Shown here: one piece after another, positions 34,590 to 42,600 of the stretch | Layout of the letters: the number at the start of each line of letters is the position of its first letter | How positions within the stretch are numbered: position 1 is the first letter of the stretch | Assembly: GCF_001559075.2 (NCBI RefSeq) | Contig: NZ_CP014015.2 | Coordinates: forward strand, 2,046,001-2,110,000 | DNA: 64,000 bases | DNA from: Citrobacter amalonaticus | GTDB taxonomy: Bacteria; Pseudomonadota; Gammaproteobacteria; Enterobacterales; Enterobacteriaceae | Direction of reading: 5' to 3' | Notes under the pieces: generated by a model | Databases searched by the model: none | What the model was told of the DNA's origin: nothing | The model's input: the letters and a program-made list of their open reading frames with translations, nothing else | Position numbers and translations under genes: made by a program

Positions 34590-34998
34590 TCCAGGTGGGA
34601 TGCTGGGTATCTTCCTGCCATGCGCTGTCTTCGATACGAAAGCCCAGCGCGTGGTAGAAATTCACCGCGTTCTGGTTTTTTTGATATACCTCGAGGCTCA
34701 GCACGTCAAAACGCTGCTGAACATGCTGTACCAGCGCTTTCCCTATCCCGCTACGTAACGCATCCGGGGCGACAAACAGCGCCCCTAAAAAACGCCCTTC
34801 CATGACGCTGACAAACCCTTTTAGCGCCTCTTCTTCCTCCCAGACCCAGGTTCTTGCGGCGGGCAGGTAAACATCGCGCACAACCGCCTCGCTCTCATGC
34901 CAGTAGCGTTCTGCGATAAAAGGGTGCGCATAGATGGTGCTTTCCATCCATAGCACCAGCAGTGGCGTCATGTCAGCACTATGAAACTCGCGAATCAT
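34567..34998 (-). CDS. yiaC: YiaC, GNAT N-acetyltransferase
   Basis: A 143-residue GNAT acetyltransferase. The acetyl-CoA pyrophosphate loop is ALRSGIGKALVQHV near residue 82 (Q/RxxGxG/A), and LGALFVAP precedes it. E. coli YiaC has been shown to acetylate lysines on proteins. Its start lies inside the end of tag (20-bp overlap), so the two are co-transcribed, with tag first. Its 3' end overlaps the convergent end of bisC. Confidence 0.93.
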   Translation of the reverse strand: MIREFHSADMTPLLVLWMESTIYAHPFIAERYWHESEAVVRDVYLPAARTWVWEEEEALKGFVSVMEGRFLGALFVAPDALRSGIGKALVQHVQQRFDVLSLEVYQKNQNAVNFYHALGFRIEDSAWQEDTQHPTWIMGWRAD

Positions 34999-35557
34999 GT
35001 TTATCTCCTGGATGACAGAAACAGCCGGTGATGTGGTCGTTGACCAGTCCGCAGGCCTGCATGAAGGAGTAGCAAATGGTGGTGCCGACGAATTTGAATC
35101 CCCGTTTTTTTAACGCTTTTGACAGGGCGTCTGAGGCGGGGGTGGAGGTCGGGATTTCGCCCAACGCGGCGGCGCGGGTAATTTGCGGCTGGTTATCTAC
35201 GAATGACCAGACGAAATCGGCAAACGGTTCGCCGTTTTGCTCCATCGCCAGATATGCCCGGGCATTACCGATGATGGCCTGAATTTTCCCCCGATGGCGG
35301 ATGATCCCGGCATCAAGCAGCAATCTTTCCACATCGTCTTCCTGCATGGCTGCCACGCGGATGGGATCGAACTGGTGGAAGTTAGTGCGATAATTCTCGC
35401 GTTTCTTGAGGACGGTGATCCACGAAAGACCGGCCTGTTGGCCTTCCAGACAGATCATTTCGAACAGTTTTTTACCGTCGTGCTCGGGTACGCCCCATTC
35501 GTTATCATGATAGGCAATATAAAGCGGGTCCTGACTGACCCAACCGCAACGTTCCAT
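34979..35557 (-). CDS. tag: 3-methyladenine DNA glycosylase I
   Basis: A 192-residue constitutive glycosylase that removes 3-methyladenine from DNA in base excision repair. All zinc ligands are visible: Cys4 (MERCGW), His17 (YHDNEWG), and His and Cys near 175-179 (VNDHITGCFCHPG). The substrate pocket Glu and Trp lie in LEGQQAGLSWITVL near 38. The ATG at 35557 matches E. coli; the frame is open back to 35629, which is not Tag-like. The C terminus has a few extra residues relative to E. coli (187). Confidence 0.97.
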   Translation of the reverse strand: MERCGWVSQDPLYIAYHDNEWGVPEHDGKKLFEMICLEGQQAGLSWITVLKKRENYRTNFHQFDPIRVAAMQEDDVERLLLDAGIIRHRGKIQAIIGNARAYLAMEQNGEPFADFVWSFVDNQPQITRAAALGEIPTSTPASDALSKALKKRGFKFVGTTICYSFMQACGLVNDHITGCFCHPGDKHDSRVS

Positions 35558-35714
35558 ACTTTCCCTCGCTCTTTGACTTGCCATAAAAATATCGTTCCGG
35601 GTGCCTTGACGCTCCCGCGAAAAAGACAATATTTAATACAGGGCTTTCGCCTGTCATCCTTAATTACAATGACAATAATATCGCCGATTTCGGCTCTCTT
35701 CTGGAGTCGCATTG

Positions 35715-36416
35715 ATGATGATAAAAAAATGCAGTGGTCGCCGGGAAATTATTCTCCTGGCGAGCGTCGTGGTTTGCTCGCTTTACATCAACACAGCCCG
35801 TGCCTGGCAGCAAGAATATATCGTTGATAACACGCCTGGATATACGACTGAACGCTATACATGGGACAGCGATCACCAACCGCGCTATGACGACATTCTG
35901 GCTGAACGTATCCGCACGACGCAAAGTGTGCCGGGTCTGGCGGTGAATCTTGAGCAAGCTTCGCCGACGGAGGCCACCAGCGGCATGAGTATGGGCTGGA
36001 ATTTTCCCGTCTCTGGCGACGTCACGACCGGACCGGTGGCGGCATTACATTACGATGGCACCACGCCCGCCATTTATAACGAATTTGGCGATAGCGTGGT
36101 CAGCCAGTCGCCCGACCCGTTATGGCATGCCAGCGTCAGCACACTGGGTTGGCGGGTGAATTCGCAATTTGGCGATCTGCGACCGTGGGCGCAAATCAGC
36201 TATAACCAGCAGTTTGGCGAAAATATCTGGAAGGCGCAGTCGGGACTGAGTCGAATGACGGCGACCACTCAGGACAGTAACTGGCTGGACGTGACGGTAG
36301 GCGCAGATATGCTGCTCAATCAGCACATGGCGGCCTATGCTGCGCTCTCGCAGGCGGAAAACACCACCAACAGTACCGACTACCTCTACACGATGGGGGT
36401 AAGTGCCAGGTTTTAA
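35715..36416 (+). CDS. yhjY: YhjY, autotransporter-beta-domain-like protein
   Basis: A 233-residue exported protein. The signal peptide ends near TARAWQQ (residue 28). The C-terminal half resembles an autotransporter-type beta barrel, ending in YLYTMGVSARF with the terminal Phe expected for BAM insertion. Conserved WHASVSTLGWRV and SYNQQFGENIWKAQSG stretches match E. coli YhjY. The first of two ATGs at 35715 follows GGAG by eight bases; a TTG just before it is also in frame. The function is not known. It faces away from tag. Confidence 0.87.
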   Translation: MMIKKCSGRREIILLASVVVCSLYINTARAWQQEYIVDNTPGYTTERYTWDSDHQPRYDDILAERIRTTQSVPGLAVNLEQASPTEATSGMSMGWNFPVSGDVTTGPVAALHYDGTTPAIYNEFGDSVVSQSPDPLWHASVSTLGWRVNSQFGDLRPWAQISYNQQFGENIWKAQSGLSRMTATTQDSNWLDVTVGADMLLNQHMAAYAALSQAENTTNSTDYLYTMGVSARF

Positions 36417-36533
36417 CCTGCTATTTACAATTTAAACGCAGTAATAACAGTATCTGTGGCGATAGTACGCACTAACTGACGGGGCAAAAATTCATTCAAT
36501 GAATATTTGTCTCGTCATTCATTCCGCATTCCA

Positions 36534-36564
36534 GGCATTTCATTCCGTTCTGATGGCACTTCAT
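36534..36564 (+). promoter_or_regulatory. YpdB operator upstream of yhjX
   Basis: GGCATTTCAT (36534-36543), an 11-bp spacer, then GGCACTTCAT (36555-36564). This is the tandem motif and spacing bound by the LytTR response regulator YpdB at the yhjX promoter in E. coli. It lies 83 bp before the yhjX ATG. Confidence 0.9.
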
Positions 36565-36646
36565 GCCGTTTTCTCCCTGCATAAAATGCATTTCGATATG
36601 GTTGTCGGCAGAGAATTTTCCCTTTTGCTTATGCAGGAAGACTGCC

Positions 36647-37849
36647 ATGAAAACCGCATCATATCAGCGCACCCGTTGGTTGACCCTTATCGGTACCATC
36701 ATTACGCAATTCGCCTTAGGTTCTGTGTATACCTGGAGCCTGTTTAATGGCGTGCTTTCAGAAAAACTGGGTGAACCCGTCAGCCAGGTGGCTTTTTCCT
36801 TCGGCCTGTTGAGCTTAGGTCTGGCGATCTCTTCTTCTGTCGCCGGGAAGTTGCAGGAACGTTTTGGCGTGAAGCGCGTCACCATGGCGTCCGGTATTCT
36901 GCTCGGGCTGGGTTTCTTCCTGACCGCGCACTCCAGCAACCTGATGATGCTGTGGCTGAGCGCAGGCGTGCTGGTGGGGCTGGCCGATGGCGCGGGCTAT
37001 CTGTTAACGCTGTCCAACTGCGTGAAGTGGTTCCCGGAGCGTAAAGGGCTGATCTCCGCCTTCGCTATTGGCTCTTATGGCCTGGGAAGCCTGGGTTTCA
37101 AATTCATCGACAGCCAACTTCTGGCAACCGTCGGTCTGGAAAACACCTTTGTGATTTGGGGTGCGATTGTGCTGGTGATGATCGTCTTCGGCTCTACGCT
37201 GATGAAAGATGTGCCGAATCATGAGGTTAAAACCCAAAATGGCGTCGTGGAAAACGACTACACCCTGGCGCAGTCCATGCGTAAACCGCAGTACTGGATG
37301 CTGGCGGTGATGTTCCTGACGGCGTGCATGAGCGGACTGTATGTGATTGGTGTGGCGAAAGATATCGCTCAGGGGCTGGCGCATATGGACGTGGCGTCGG
37401 CGGCCAATGCGGTGACGGTGATTTCTATTGCTAACCTGTCCGGCCGTCTGATACTGGGTATCCTGTCCGATAAAATTGCCCGTATCCGGGTGATCACCAT
37501 TGGTCAGGTGGTGTCGCTGGTGGGGATGGCCGCTCTGCTGTTTGCGCCGCTGAATGCGCTGACTTTCTTTGCTGCCATTGCCTGCATCGCTTTTAACTTT
37601 GGCGGGACTATCACCGTCTTCCCGTCACTGGTCAGCGAGTTCTTCGGTCTGAACAATCTGGCGAAAAATTACGGCGTGATTTATCTCGGCTTTGGGATTG
37701 GCAGCATCTGCGGTTCGATTATCGCGTCGCTGTTCGGTGGGTTCTACGTGACCTTCTGTGTCATCTTCGCGCTGTTGATTCTCTCACTGGCGCTCTCCAC
37801 CACCATTCGTCAGCCAAAACGCGAAGTGCTGGAAATGGCCCACGCCTGA
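36647..37849 (+). CDS. yhjX: Pyruvate-induced MFS transporter YhjX
   Basis: A 400-residue transporter of the oxalate/formate antiporter (OFA) branch of the major facilitators, with 12 predicted helices. FALGSVYTWSLFN near residue 22, GVKRVTMASGILLGLG near 75 and SDKIARIRVITIG near 270 are conserved. In E. coli it is the main target of the pyruvate-sensing YpdA/YpdB system; its substrate is likely pyruvate or a related acid. The ATG at 36647 lies nine bases after AGGA and fits the E. coli length. Its upstream region has a near-exact YpdB site. Confidence 0.95.
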   Translation: MKTASYQRTRWLTLIGTIITQFALGSVYTWSLFNGVLSEKLGEPVSQVAFSFGLLSLGLAISSSVAGKLQERFGVKRVTMASGILLGLGFFLTAHSSNLMMLWLSAGVLVGLADGAGYLLTLSNCVKWFPERKGLISAFAIGSYGLGSLGFKFIDSQLLATVGLENTFVIWGAIVLVMIVFGSTLMKDVPNHEVKTQNGVVENDYTLAQSMRKPQYWMLAVMFLTACMSGLYVIGVAKDIAQGLAHMDVASAANAVTVISIANLSGRLILGILSDKIARIRVITIGQVVSLVGMAALLFAPLNALTFFAAIACIAFNFGGTITVFPSLVSEFFGLNNLAKNYGVIYLGFGIGSICGSIIASLFGGFYVTFCVIFALLILSLALSTTIRQPKREVLEMAHA

Positions 37850-37870
37850 TATCCGGTAAGATTTTTTACA

Positions 37871-37896
37871 GGCCAGCCGATGAGTTGGCCTTTTTT
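37871..37896 (+). terminator. Terminator of yhjX
   Basis: GGCCA-GCCGATGAGT-TGGCC followed by six T residues, 22 bp past the yhjX stop codon. Confidence 0.85.
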
Positions 37897-37970
37897 GTTA
37901 TATCTGCTGTGAATGGTCCGCTTTCAAACTTGATTTTTTGTAAATATCTCTTTCGATCACATTCTCTGTT

Positions 37971-37998
37971 GCCACTTTCTTTGCTGCTTGTGGTCTAC
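37971..37998 (+). promoter_or_regulatory. Candidate sigma-E promoter of eptB
   Basis: GCCACTT, a 15-bp spacer and GTCTAC resemble the sigma-E consensus GGAACTT-N15-GTCTAA, 113 bp before eptB. eptB is sigma-E dependent in E. coli. A similar but weaker pair lies about 50 bp upstream. Confidence 0.5.
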
Positions 37999-38110
37999 TT
38001 AGCCGCGCGTGTCGATTTTACTATTTGACTACCTTCGCAATTTCACCTGCCCGGCGGATGTCGCCGTTGCGCAGGCGGTGTTAACCCCTCGATTTCCAGG
38101 GCTTGCTTGC

Positions 38111-39802
38111 ATGAGATACATTACGTCGATGTCGCAGCAAAAACTGAGTTTTTTGCTCGCGATCTATATCGGTCTGTTTATGAATGGCGCGGTTTACCTC
38201 CGTCGGTTTGACGGTTACGCGCAAGACTTTACCCTCTGGAATGGAATCTCCGCGGTGGTTGAACTGGCTGGCACTGTGCTGGCAACGTTCTTCTTTTTAC
38301 GACTCCTGTCACTGATGGGCAGGACGGTATGGCGTGTTCTGGCTTCGTTGTTGGTGCTGATTTCAGCGGGCGCAAGTTATTACATGACCTTTATGAACGT
38401 GATGATCGGTTACGGTATCGTCGCCTCGGTCATGACCACGGATATCGATCTCTCCAAAGAGGTGGTCGGCTGGACGTTTGTCCTCTGGCTGGTGGCGGTG
38501 AGTCTTCTCCCGCTGATCTTTATCTGGTTTAACCGCTCGACGGATACCTTCTGGCGTCAGCTCTGCACGCCAAAAGTGCGCTGGCGCAGCGCGCTGATTG
38601 TGCTGATGGCGGGGCTGCTGGTCTGGGTGCCAATTCGTCTTCTGGAGATGCATCAGAAGCGTGCCGATCGTATTGCCGGTGTCGATATGCCGAGTTACGG
38701 CGGCGTACTGGCGAACTCCTATCTGCCGTCAAACTGGCTGTCTGCACTGGGCCTGTATGCCTGGGCGCAGGTGGATGAATCATCAGATAACAAATCGCTC
38801 ATCAACCCGGCGAAGAAATTTACCTATACCCCGACACAGAACCTGGATGACACCTACGTGATTTTCATTATTGGTGAAACCACGCGCTGGGATCATATGG
38901 GGATGTTGGGCTATGAACGCGACACCACGCCGAAGCTTGCCAAAGAGAAGAACCTGGTGATGTATCGCGGTTATTCCTGCGATACCGCGACGAAACTGTC
39001 GCTGCGTTGTATGTTCGTTCGTCAGGGCGGGGCCGAAGACAACCCGCAGCGTACGCTGAAAGAGCAAAACGTCTTTGCGGTGCTCAAGCAATTAGGCTTT
39101 AGTTCCGATCTCTACGCGATGCAGAGTGAGATGTGGTTTTACAGCAACACGATGGCCGACAACATTGCCTATCGCGAACAGATTGCCGCTGAGCCGCGTA
39201 ACCGGGGTAAAGCCGTGGATGACATGCTGCTGGTGAATGAGATTGATCGTTCGCTGCAGGAAAACCCGCAGGGTAAACATCTGATTGTGCTGCACACCAA
39301 GGGGTCTCACTACAACTATACCCAGCGTTATCCGCGTGAGTTCGCTCAGTGGAAGCCGGAATGCTACGCAATCGATCGTAAGTGCCCGAAAGACCTGATG
39401 ATTAATTCATACGATAACTCGATTACCTACGTCGATCATTTTATCGACACGGTGATTGATCAGGTACGTGATAAGAAAGCGATTGTGTTCTACGCTGCCG
39501 ACCACGGTGAGTCAATCAACGAGCGCGAGCACCTGCACGGTACGCCGCGTAAGATGGCGCCGCCGGAGCAGTTCCGCGTGCCGATGATGGTCTGGATGTC
39601 AGATAAATACCTGGAGAACCCGACCAACGCCCAGGCGTTCGCGCACCTGAAGAAGGAAGCGGAAATGAAGGTGCCGCGCCGTCATGTGGAGCTGTACGAC
39701 ACCATCATGGGTTGTCTTGGTTATACCTCGCCGAATGGCGGAATTAATGAGAACAACAACTGGTGTCATATCCCTGATGGACAGAAAAGCGTCGCGCAGT
39801 AA
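38111..39802 (+). CDS. eptB: Kdo2-lipid A phosphoethanolamine 7''-transferase
   Basis: A 563-residue inner-membrane phosphoethanolamine transferase that decorates the outer Kdo residue of LPS. Five N-terminal membrane helices (to about residue 190) precede a periplasmic alkaline-phosphatase-like domain. FIIGETTRWDHMG near 255 carries a metal ligand and SCDTATKLSLRCMF near 295 the catalytic Thr; the Zn-site stretch YAADHGESINEREHLHG is near 462. The ATG at 38111 gives MRYITSMSQQKLSF as in E. coli; a longer frame opens at 38009. In E. coli it is controlled by sigma-E and by the MgrR small RNA. Confidence 0.96.
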   Translation: MRYITSMSQQKLSFLLAIYIGLFMNGAVYLRRFDGYAQDFTLWNGISAVVELAGTVLATFFFLRLLSLMGRTVWRVLASLLVLISAGASYYMTFMNVMIGYGIVASVMTTDIDLSKEVVGWTFVLWLVAVSLLPLIFIWFNRSTDTFWRQLCTPKVRWRSALIVLMAGLLVWVPIRLLEMHQKRADRIAGVDMPSYGGVLANSYLPSNWLSALGLYAWAQVDESSDNKSLINPAKKFTYTPTQNLDDTYVIFIIGETTRWDHMGMLGYERDTTPKLAKEKNLVMYRGYSCDTATKLSLRCMFVRQGGAEDNPQRTLKEQNVFAVLKQLGFSSDLYAMQSEMWFYSNTMADNIAYREQIAAEPRNRGKAVDDMLLVNEIDRSLQENPQGKHLIVLHTKGSHYNYTQRYPREFAQWKPECYAIDRKCPKDLMINSYDNSITYVDHFIDTVIDQVRDKKAIVFYAADHGESINEREHLHGTPRKMAPPEQFRVPMMVWMSDKYLENPTNAQAFAHLKKEAEMKVPRRHVELYDTIMGCLGYTSPNGGINENNNWCHIPDGQKSVAQ

Positions 39803-39852
39803 GCGGGCTGACGACTTTCTCGCCGATCAAATGGCATTTTGATACTAAGGGA

Positions 39853-39881
39853 TTGACGGGGGCGCACCTGCGCAGTAAGAT
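39853..39881 (+). promoter_or_regulatory. tRNA-Pro (proK) promoter
   Basis: -35 TTGACG (39853-39858), a 17-bp spacer and -10 TAAGAT (39876-39881), followed by the GC-rich discriminator GCGCCCC. This is a classic stringent-controlled stable-RNA promoter, 12 bp before the tRNA. Confidence 0.85.
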
Positions 39882-39893
39882 GCGCCCCGCATT

Positions 39894-39970
<77 letters not shown>

Positions 39971-39975
39971 AATTC

Positions 39976-40004
39976 AAAACCCTGCTCAACGAGCAGGGTT
40001 TTTT
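39976..40004 (+). terminator. Terminator of proK
   Basis: AAAACCCTGCTC-AAC-GAGCAGGGTTTT then TT, starting six bases after the tRNA CCA end. A second near-identical copy lies 165 bp downstream. Confidence 0.9.
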
Positions 40005-40042
40005 GCATTCAGAGCCTGAGAGGATGAGAACCTCCGGGGGAA

Positions 40043-40169
40043 GAGGTTCGACTCGAGCGGAGCGAGAGAACGTTGCGTCAGCAACGGCCCGCAGGGCGAG
40101 CCACGACGTGGCGAATTATCCTCGATCACCGACCAAATTCGAAACCCTGCTCAACGAGCAGGGTTTTTT
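40043..40169 (+). repeat. Split partial copy of the tRNA-Pro 3' end with hairpin-rich insert
   Basis: GAGGTTCGA (40043-40051) and ATCCTCGATCACCGACCA (40118-40135) are the two halves of the tRNA-Pro T arm plus acceptor 3' end, separated by 66 nt. The insert contains a run of hairpins: CGTTGC-GTCA-GCAACG, GCCC-GCA-GGGC and GCCAC-GAC-GTGGC. It is followed by a second copy of the proK terminator (40142-40169). From the ACC of the tRNA tail onward, 49 of 50 bases repeat the real gene. It cannot fold as a tRNA because the D and anticodon arms are missing. It resembles tRNA-linked repeats such as rtT of the tyrT operon. Confidence 0.75.
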
Positions 40170-40175
40170 GCATTT

Positions 40176-40248
40176 GTAGGCCTGATAAGCGCAGCGCCAT
40201 CAGGCAATTAGTTGCATCATCTCTGGTATTGCCGGATGGTGGCGTGAA
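40176..40248. repeat. REP/BIME element downstream of proK
   Basis: GCCTGATAAGCGCAGCGCCATCAGGC and the partner half GCCGGATGGTGGCG about 50 bp later are typical REP units in inverted orientation. Confidence 0.8.
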
Positions 40249-40832
40249 CACCAGATCCGACCTGCGAGCGACCTTCATTTCCACTACAAAAAATGCGCAT
40301 CACTTCTCACTATTTGTTAACGGTTTTGTGACATATTCCATTGTCTTTTTTTATCTATGCATGAATCTTTTTTTGCGTTACTTATGGCTGGCGCTAGCAT
40401 TTTCCGCTGTGCGTTTTAACGTTCGTGGGATTTATCGCTCAGATATGCAGCATTTCGTCAGAAATTTTTCATATTCTGCACGATTGTTAATCACCAAATG
40501 TTGCGAAATATTAAGGTATTTATTCTGGTGTTATGGGCGTAGCATAAATTTCTCTGCTGAAAATACCCGCCTGAAGTTTTTTTAATCTTTGTTTGCTAAT
40601 TCTCACCGTTGTTGTAAATCATGGTTACCTGTATTGACGTTTTCACATTCTGTTGACAGATTGTAGGGCATGAGGGGCATTTCATGGAGAATCCGCGCTG
40701 CTACTCAGTCGTCTATGTGAACGGAATCCCCACCTCTTAACGCCGACCCAGCCGGTTAAAAAACAAAAAAGGCCAGGCGGTGCAAACCCACTGCAAAGGG
40801 TAAAACAACAACATCACATTTGGAGCAGAAGA
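40249..40832 (+). promoter_or_regulatory. Long dppA upstream region and leader
   Basis: 584 bp without a convincing long gene, AT-rich in its first two-thirds. TTGACG (near 40639) and TTGACA (near 40655), followed by TTGTAGGGC, mark the promoter area used by E. coli dppA, which would give a leader of about 165 nt. That leader is where the GcvB small RNA acts in E. coli and where a short ORF (40684-40740) is found. I could not place exact operators. Confidence 0.5.
40684..40740 (+). CDS. Candidate 18-residue leader ORF before dppA
   Basis: ATG...TAA encoding MENPRCYSVVYVNGIPTS, with GAGGGG about seven bases upstream. It lies in the probable dppA leader, 92 bp before the dppA start. Length alone gives no coding proof. 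It would matter only if translated and conserved across genera, which I could not test. Confidence 0.25.
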   Translation: MENPRCYSVVYVNGIPTS

Positions 40833-42440
40833 ATGAGTATTTCCTTGAAGAAGTCAGGGATGCTGAAGCTTGGTCTGAGCCTTGTGGCTATGACTGTCGC
40901 AGCAAGTGTACAGGCTAAAACTCTGGTTTATTGTTCAGAAGGTTCTCCTGAAGGGTTCAACCCGCAGCTGTTTACTTCTGGCACAACCTATGACGCCAGC
41001 TCAGTACCTATCTACAACCGTCTGGTGGAATTTAAAACCGGGACAACGGAAGTCATTCCGGGCCTCGCTGAGAAGTGGGAAATCAGTGAAGACGGTAAAA
41101 CCTACACCTTCCACCTGCGTCAGGGCGTGAAGTGGCAGGACAATAAAGAGTTCAAACCGACGCGAGATTTCAACGCCGATGACGTGGTGTTCTCTTTCGA
41201 TCGTCAGAAAAACGCACAAAACCCGTACCACAAAGTCTCTGGCGGCAGCTATGAATACTTTGAAGGCATGGGCCTGCAAGACCTGATCAGCGAAGTGAAG
41301 AAAGTGGACGATAAAACCGTTCAGTTCGTGCTGACACGTCCTGAAGCGCCGTTCCTCGCTGACCTGGCGATGGATTTTGCCTCTATTCTTTCTAAAGAAT
41401 ATGCCGACAACATGATGAAAGCTGGCTCGCCGGAAAAAGTAGACCTGAACCCAATCGGTACCGGTCCGTTCCAGCTGCAGCAGTACCAGAAAGACTCCCG
41501 TATTCTCTACAAAGCGTTTGAAGGTTACTGGGGCACTAAGCCGCAGATCGACCGTCTGGTCTTCTCCATTACGCCTGACGCTTCCGTGCGTTATGCCAAA
41601 CTGCAGAAGAACGAATGTCAGGTGATGCCGTACCCGAACCCGGCTGACATCGCGCGCATGAAGCAGGACAAAAACATCAATCTGATGGAGCAGGCGGGTC
41701 TGAACGTCGGCTATCTCTCTTTCAATACCGAGAAGAAACCGTTTGATGACGTAAAAGTTCGTCAGGCGCTGACCTACGCGGTGAACAAAGACGCGATCAT
41801 CAAAGCCGTTTATCAGGGTGCAGGCGTTGCTGCGAAGAACCTGATCCCGCCAACCATGTGGGGCTATAACGACGACGTTAAAGACTACACCTACGATCCT
41901 GAGAAAGCGAAAGCCCTGCTGAAAGAAGCCGGTCAGGATAAAGGCTTTACCGTTGAGCTGTGGGCAATGCCAGTACAGCGTCCGTACAACCCGAACGCTC
42001 GCCGTATGGCCGAGATGGTTCAGGCCGACTGGGCGAAGATTGGCGTTCAGGCCAAGATCGTGACCTACGAGTGGGGCGAGTATCTGAAACGCGCCAAAGC
42101 GGGTGAGCATCAGGCAGTGATGATGGGCTGGACCGGCGACAACGGGGATCCGGATAACTTCTTCGCGACCCTGTTCAGCTGCGCAGCGGCGAAAGACGGT
42201 TCCAACTATTCTCGCTGGTGCTACAAGCCGTTTGAAGATCTGATTCAACCGGCGCGTGCGACCGACGACCACAACAAGCGTATTGAACTCTACAAACAGG
42301 CTCAGGTCGTGATGCATGACCAGGCTCCGGCGCTGATCGTGGCTCACTCCACCGTGTATGAGCCAGTGCGTAAAGAAGTCAAAGGCTATGTGGTTGATCC
42401 ATTAGGTAAACACCACTTCGAAAACGTCTCTATCGAATAA
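40833..42440 (+). CDS. dppA: Dipeptide/heme-binding periplasmic protein
   Basis: A 535-residue SBP_bac_5 family solute-binding protein of the dipeptide importer, also a heme-binding and chemotaxis component in E. coli. The signal peptide ends near VQAKT (residue 28). The mature protein starts LVYCSEGSPEGFNPQ, the DppA family start, and contains the domain signature AEKWEISEDGKTYTFHLRQG near 80. Four genes dppBCDF follow on the same strand. Separation from dppB by two stem-loops predicts more dppA than dppBCDF message. Confidence 0.98.
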   Translation: MSISLKKSGMLKLGLSLVAMTVAASVQAKTLVYCSEGSPEGFNPQLFTSGTTYDASSVPIYNRLVEFKTGTTEVIPGLAEKWEISEDGKTYTFHLRQGVKWQDNKEFKPTRDFNADDVVFSFDRQKNAQNPYHKVSGGSYEYFEGMGLQDLISEVKKVDDKTVQFVLTRPEAPFLADLAMDFASILSKEYADNMMKAGSPEKVDLNPIGTGPFQLQQYQKDSRILYKAFEGYWGTKPQIDRLVFSITPDASVRYAKLQKNECQVMPYPNPADIARMKQDKNINLMEQAGLNVGYLSFNTEKKPFDDVKVRQALTYAVNKDAIIKAVYQGAGVAAKNLIPPTMWGYNDDVKDYTYDPEKAKALLKEAGQDKGFTVELWAMPVQRPYNPNARRMAEMVQADWAKIGVQAKIVTYEWGEYLKRAKAGEHQAVMMGWTGDNGDPDNFFATLFSCAAAKDGSNYSRWCYKPFEDLIQPARATDDHNKRIELYKQAQVVMHDQAPALIVAHSTVYEPVRKEVKGYVVDPLGKHHFENVSIE

Positions 42441-42450
42441 TAAAAGCAAC

Positions 42451-42539
42451 GCCAGGTAAGCGCTACACACCGTTAAGTCGGTACGTGTAGCGCCACCCGG
42501 CAGTAATGCTTTATCCCCTTCTCATTGAGGAGGGGATAA
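42451..42539 (+). repeat. Intercistronic stem-loops between dppA and dppB
   Basis: First a REP-like element with stem GCGCTACAC (42460-42468) and GTGTAGCGC (42485-42493); then TTATCCCC-N13-GGGGATAA (42511-42539). Neither is followed by a T-run, so they probably protect the abundant dppA mRNA 3' end and allow partial read-through. Confidence 0.7.
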
Positions 42540-42600
42540 GATTTGTGAGCAATACAGACTCACGGTTCCAGGCCGTGCGTCATTAGAGAGAATCCGGGTT

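Noticed and set aside
40073..40585. A 170-codon open frame over the tRNA-like repeat and REP element
   Set aside because: Crosses a terminator, a REP element and AT-rich promoter DNA; no family resemblance and no ribosome site.
41001..42347. A 448-codon open frame antisense to dppA
   Set aside because: Mirror of a strongly expressed conserved gene; low-complexity His/Arg/Val composition and no ribosome site.
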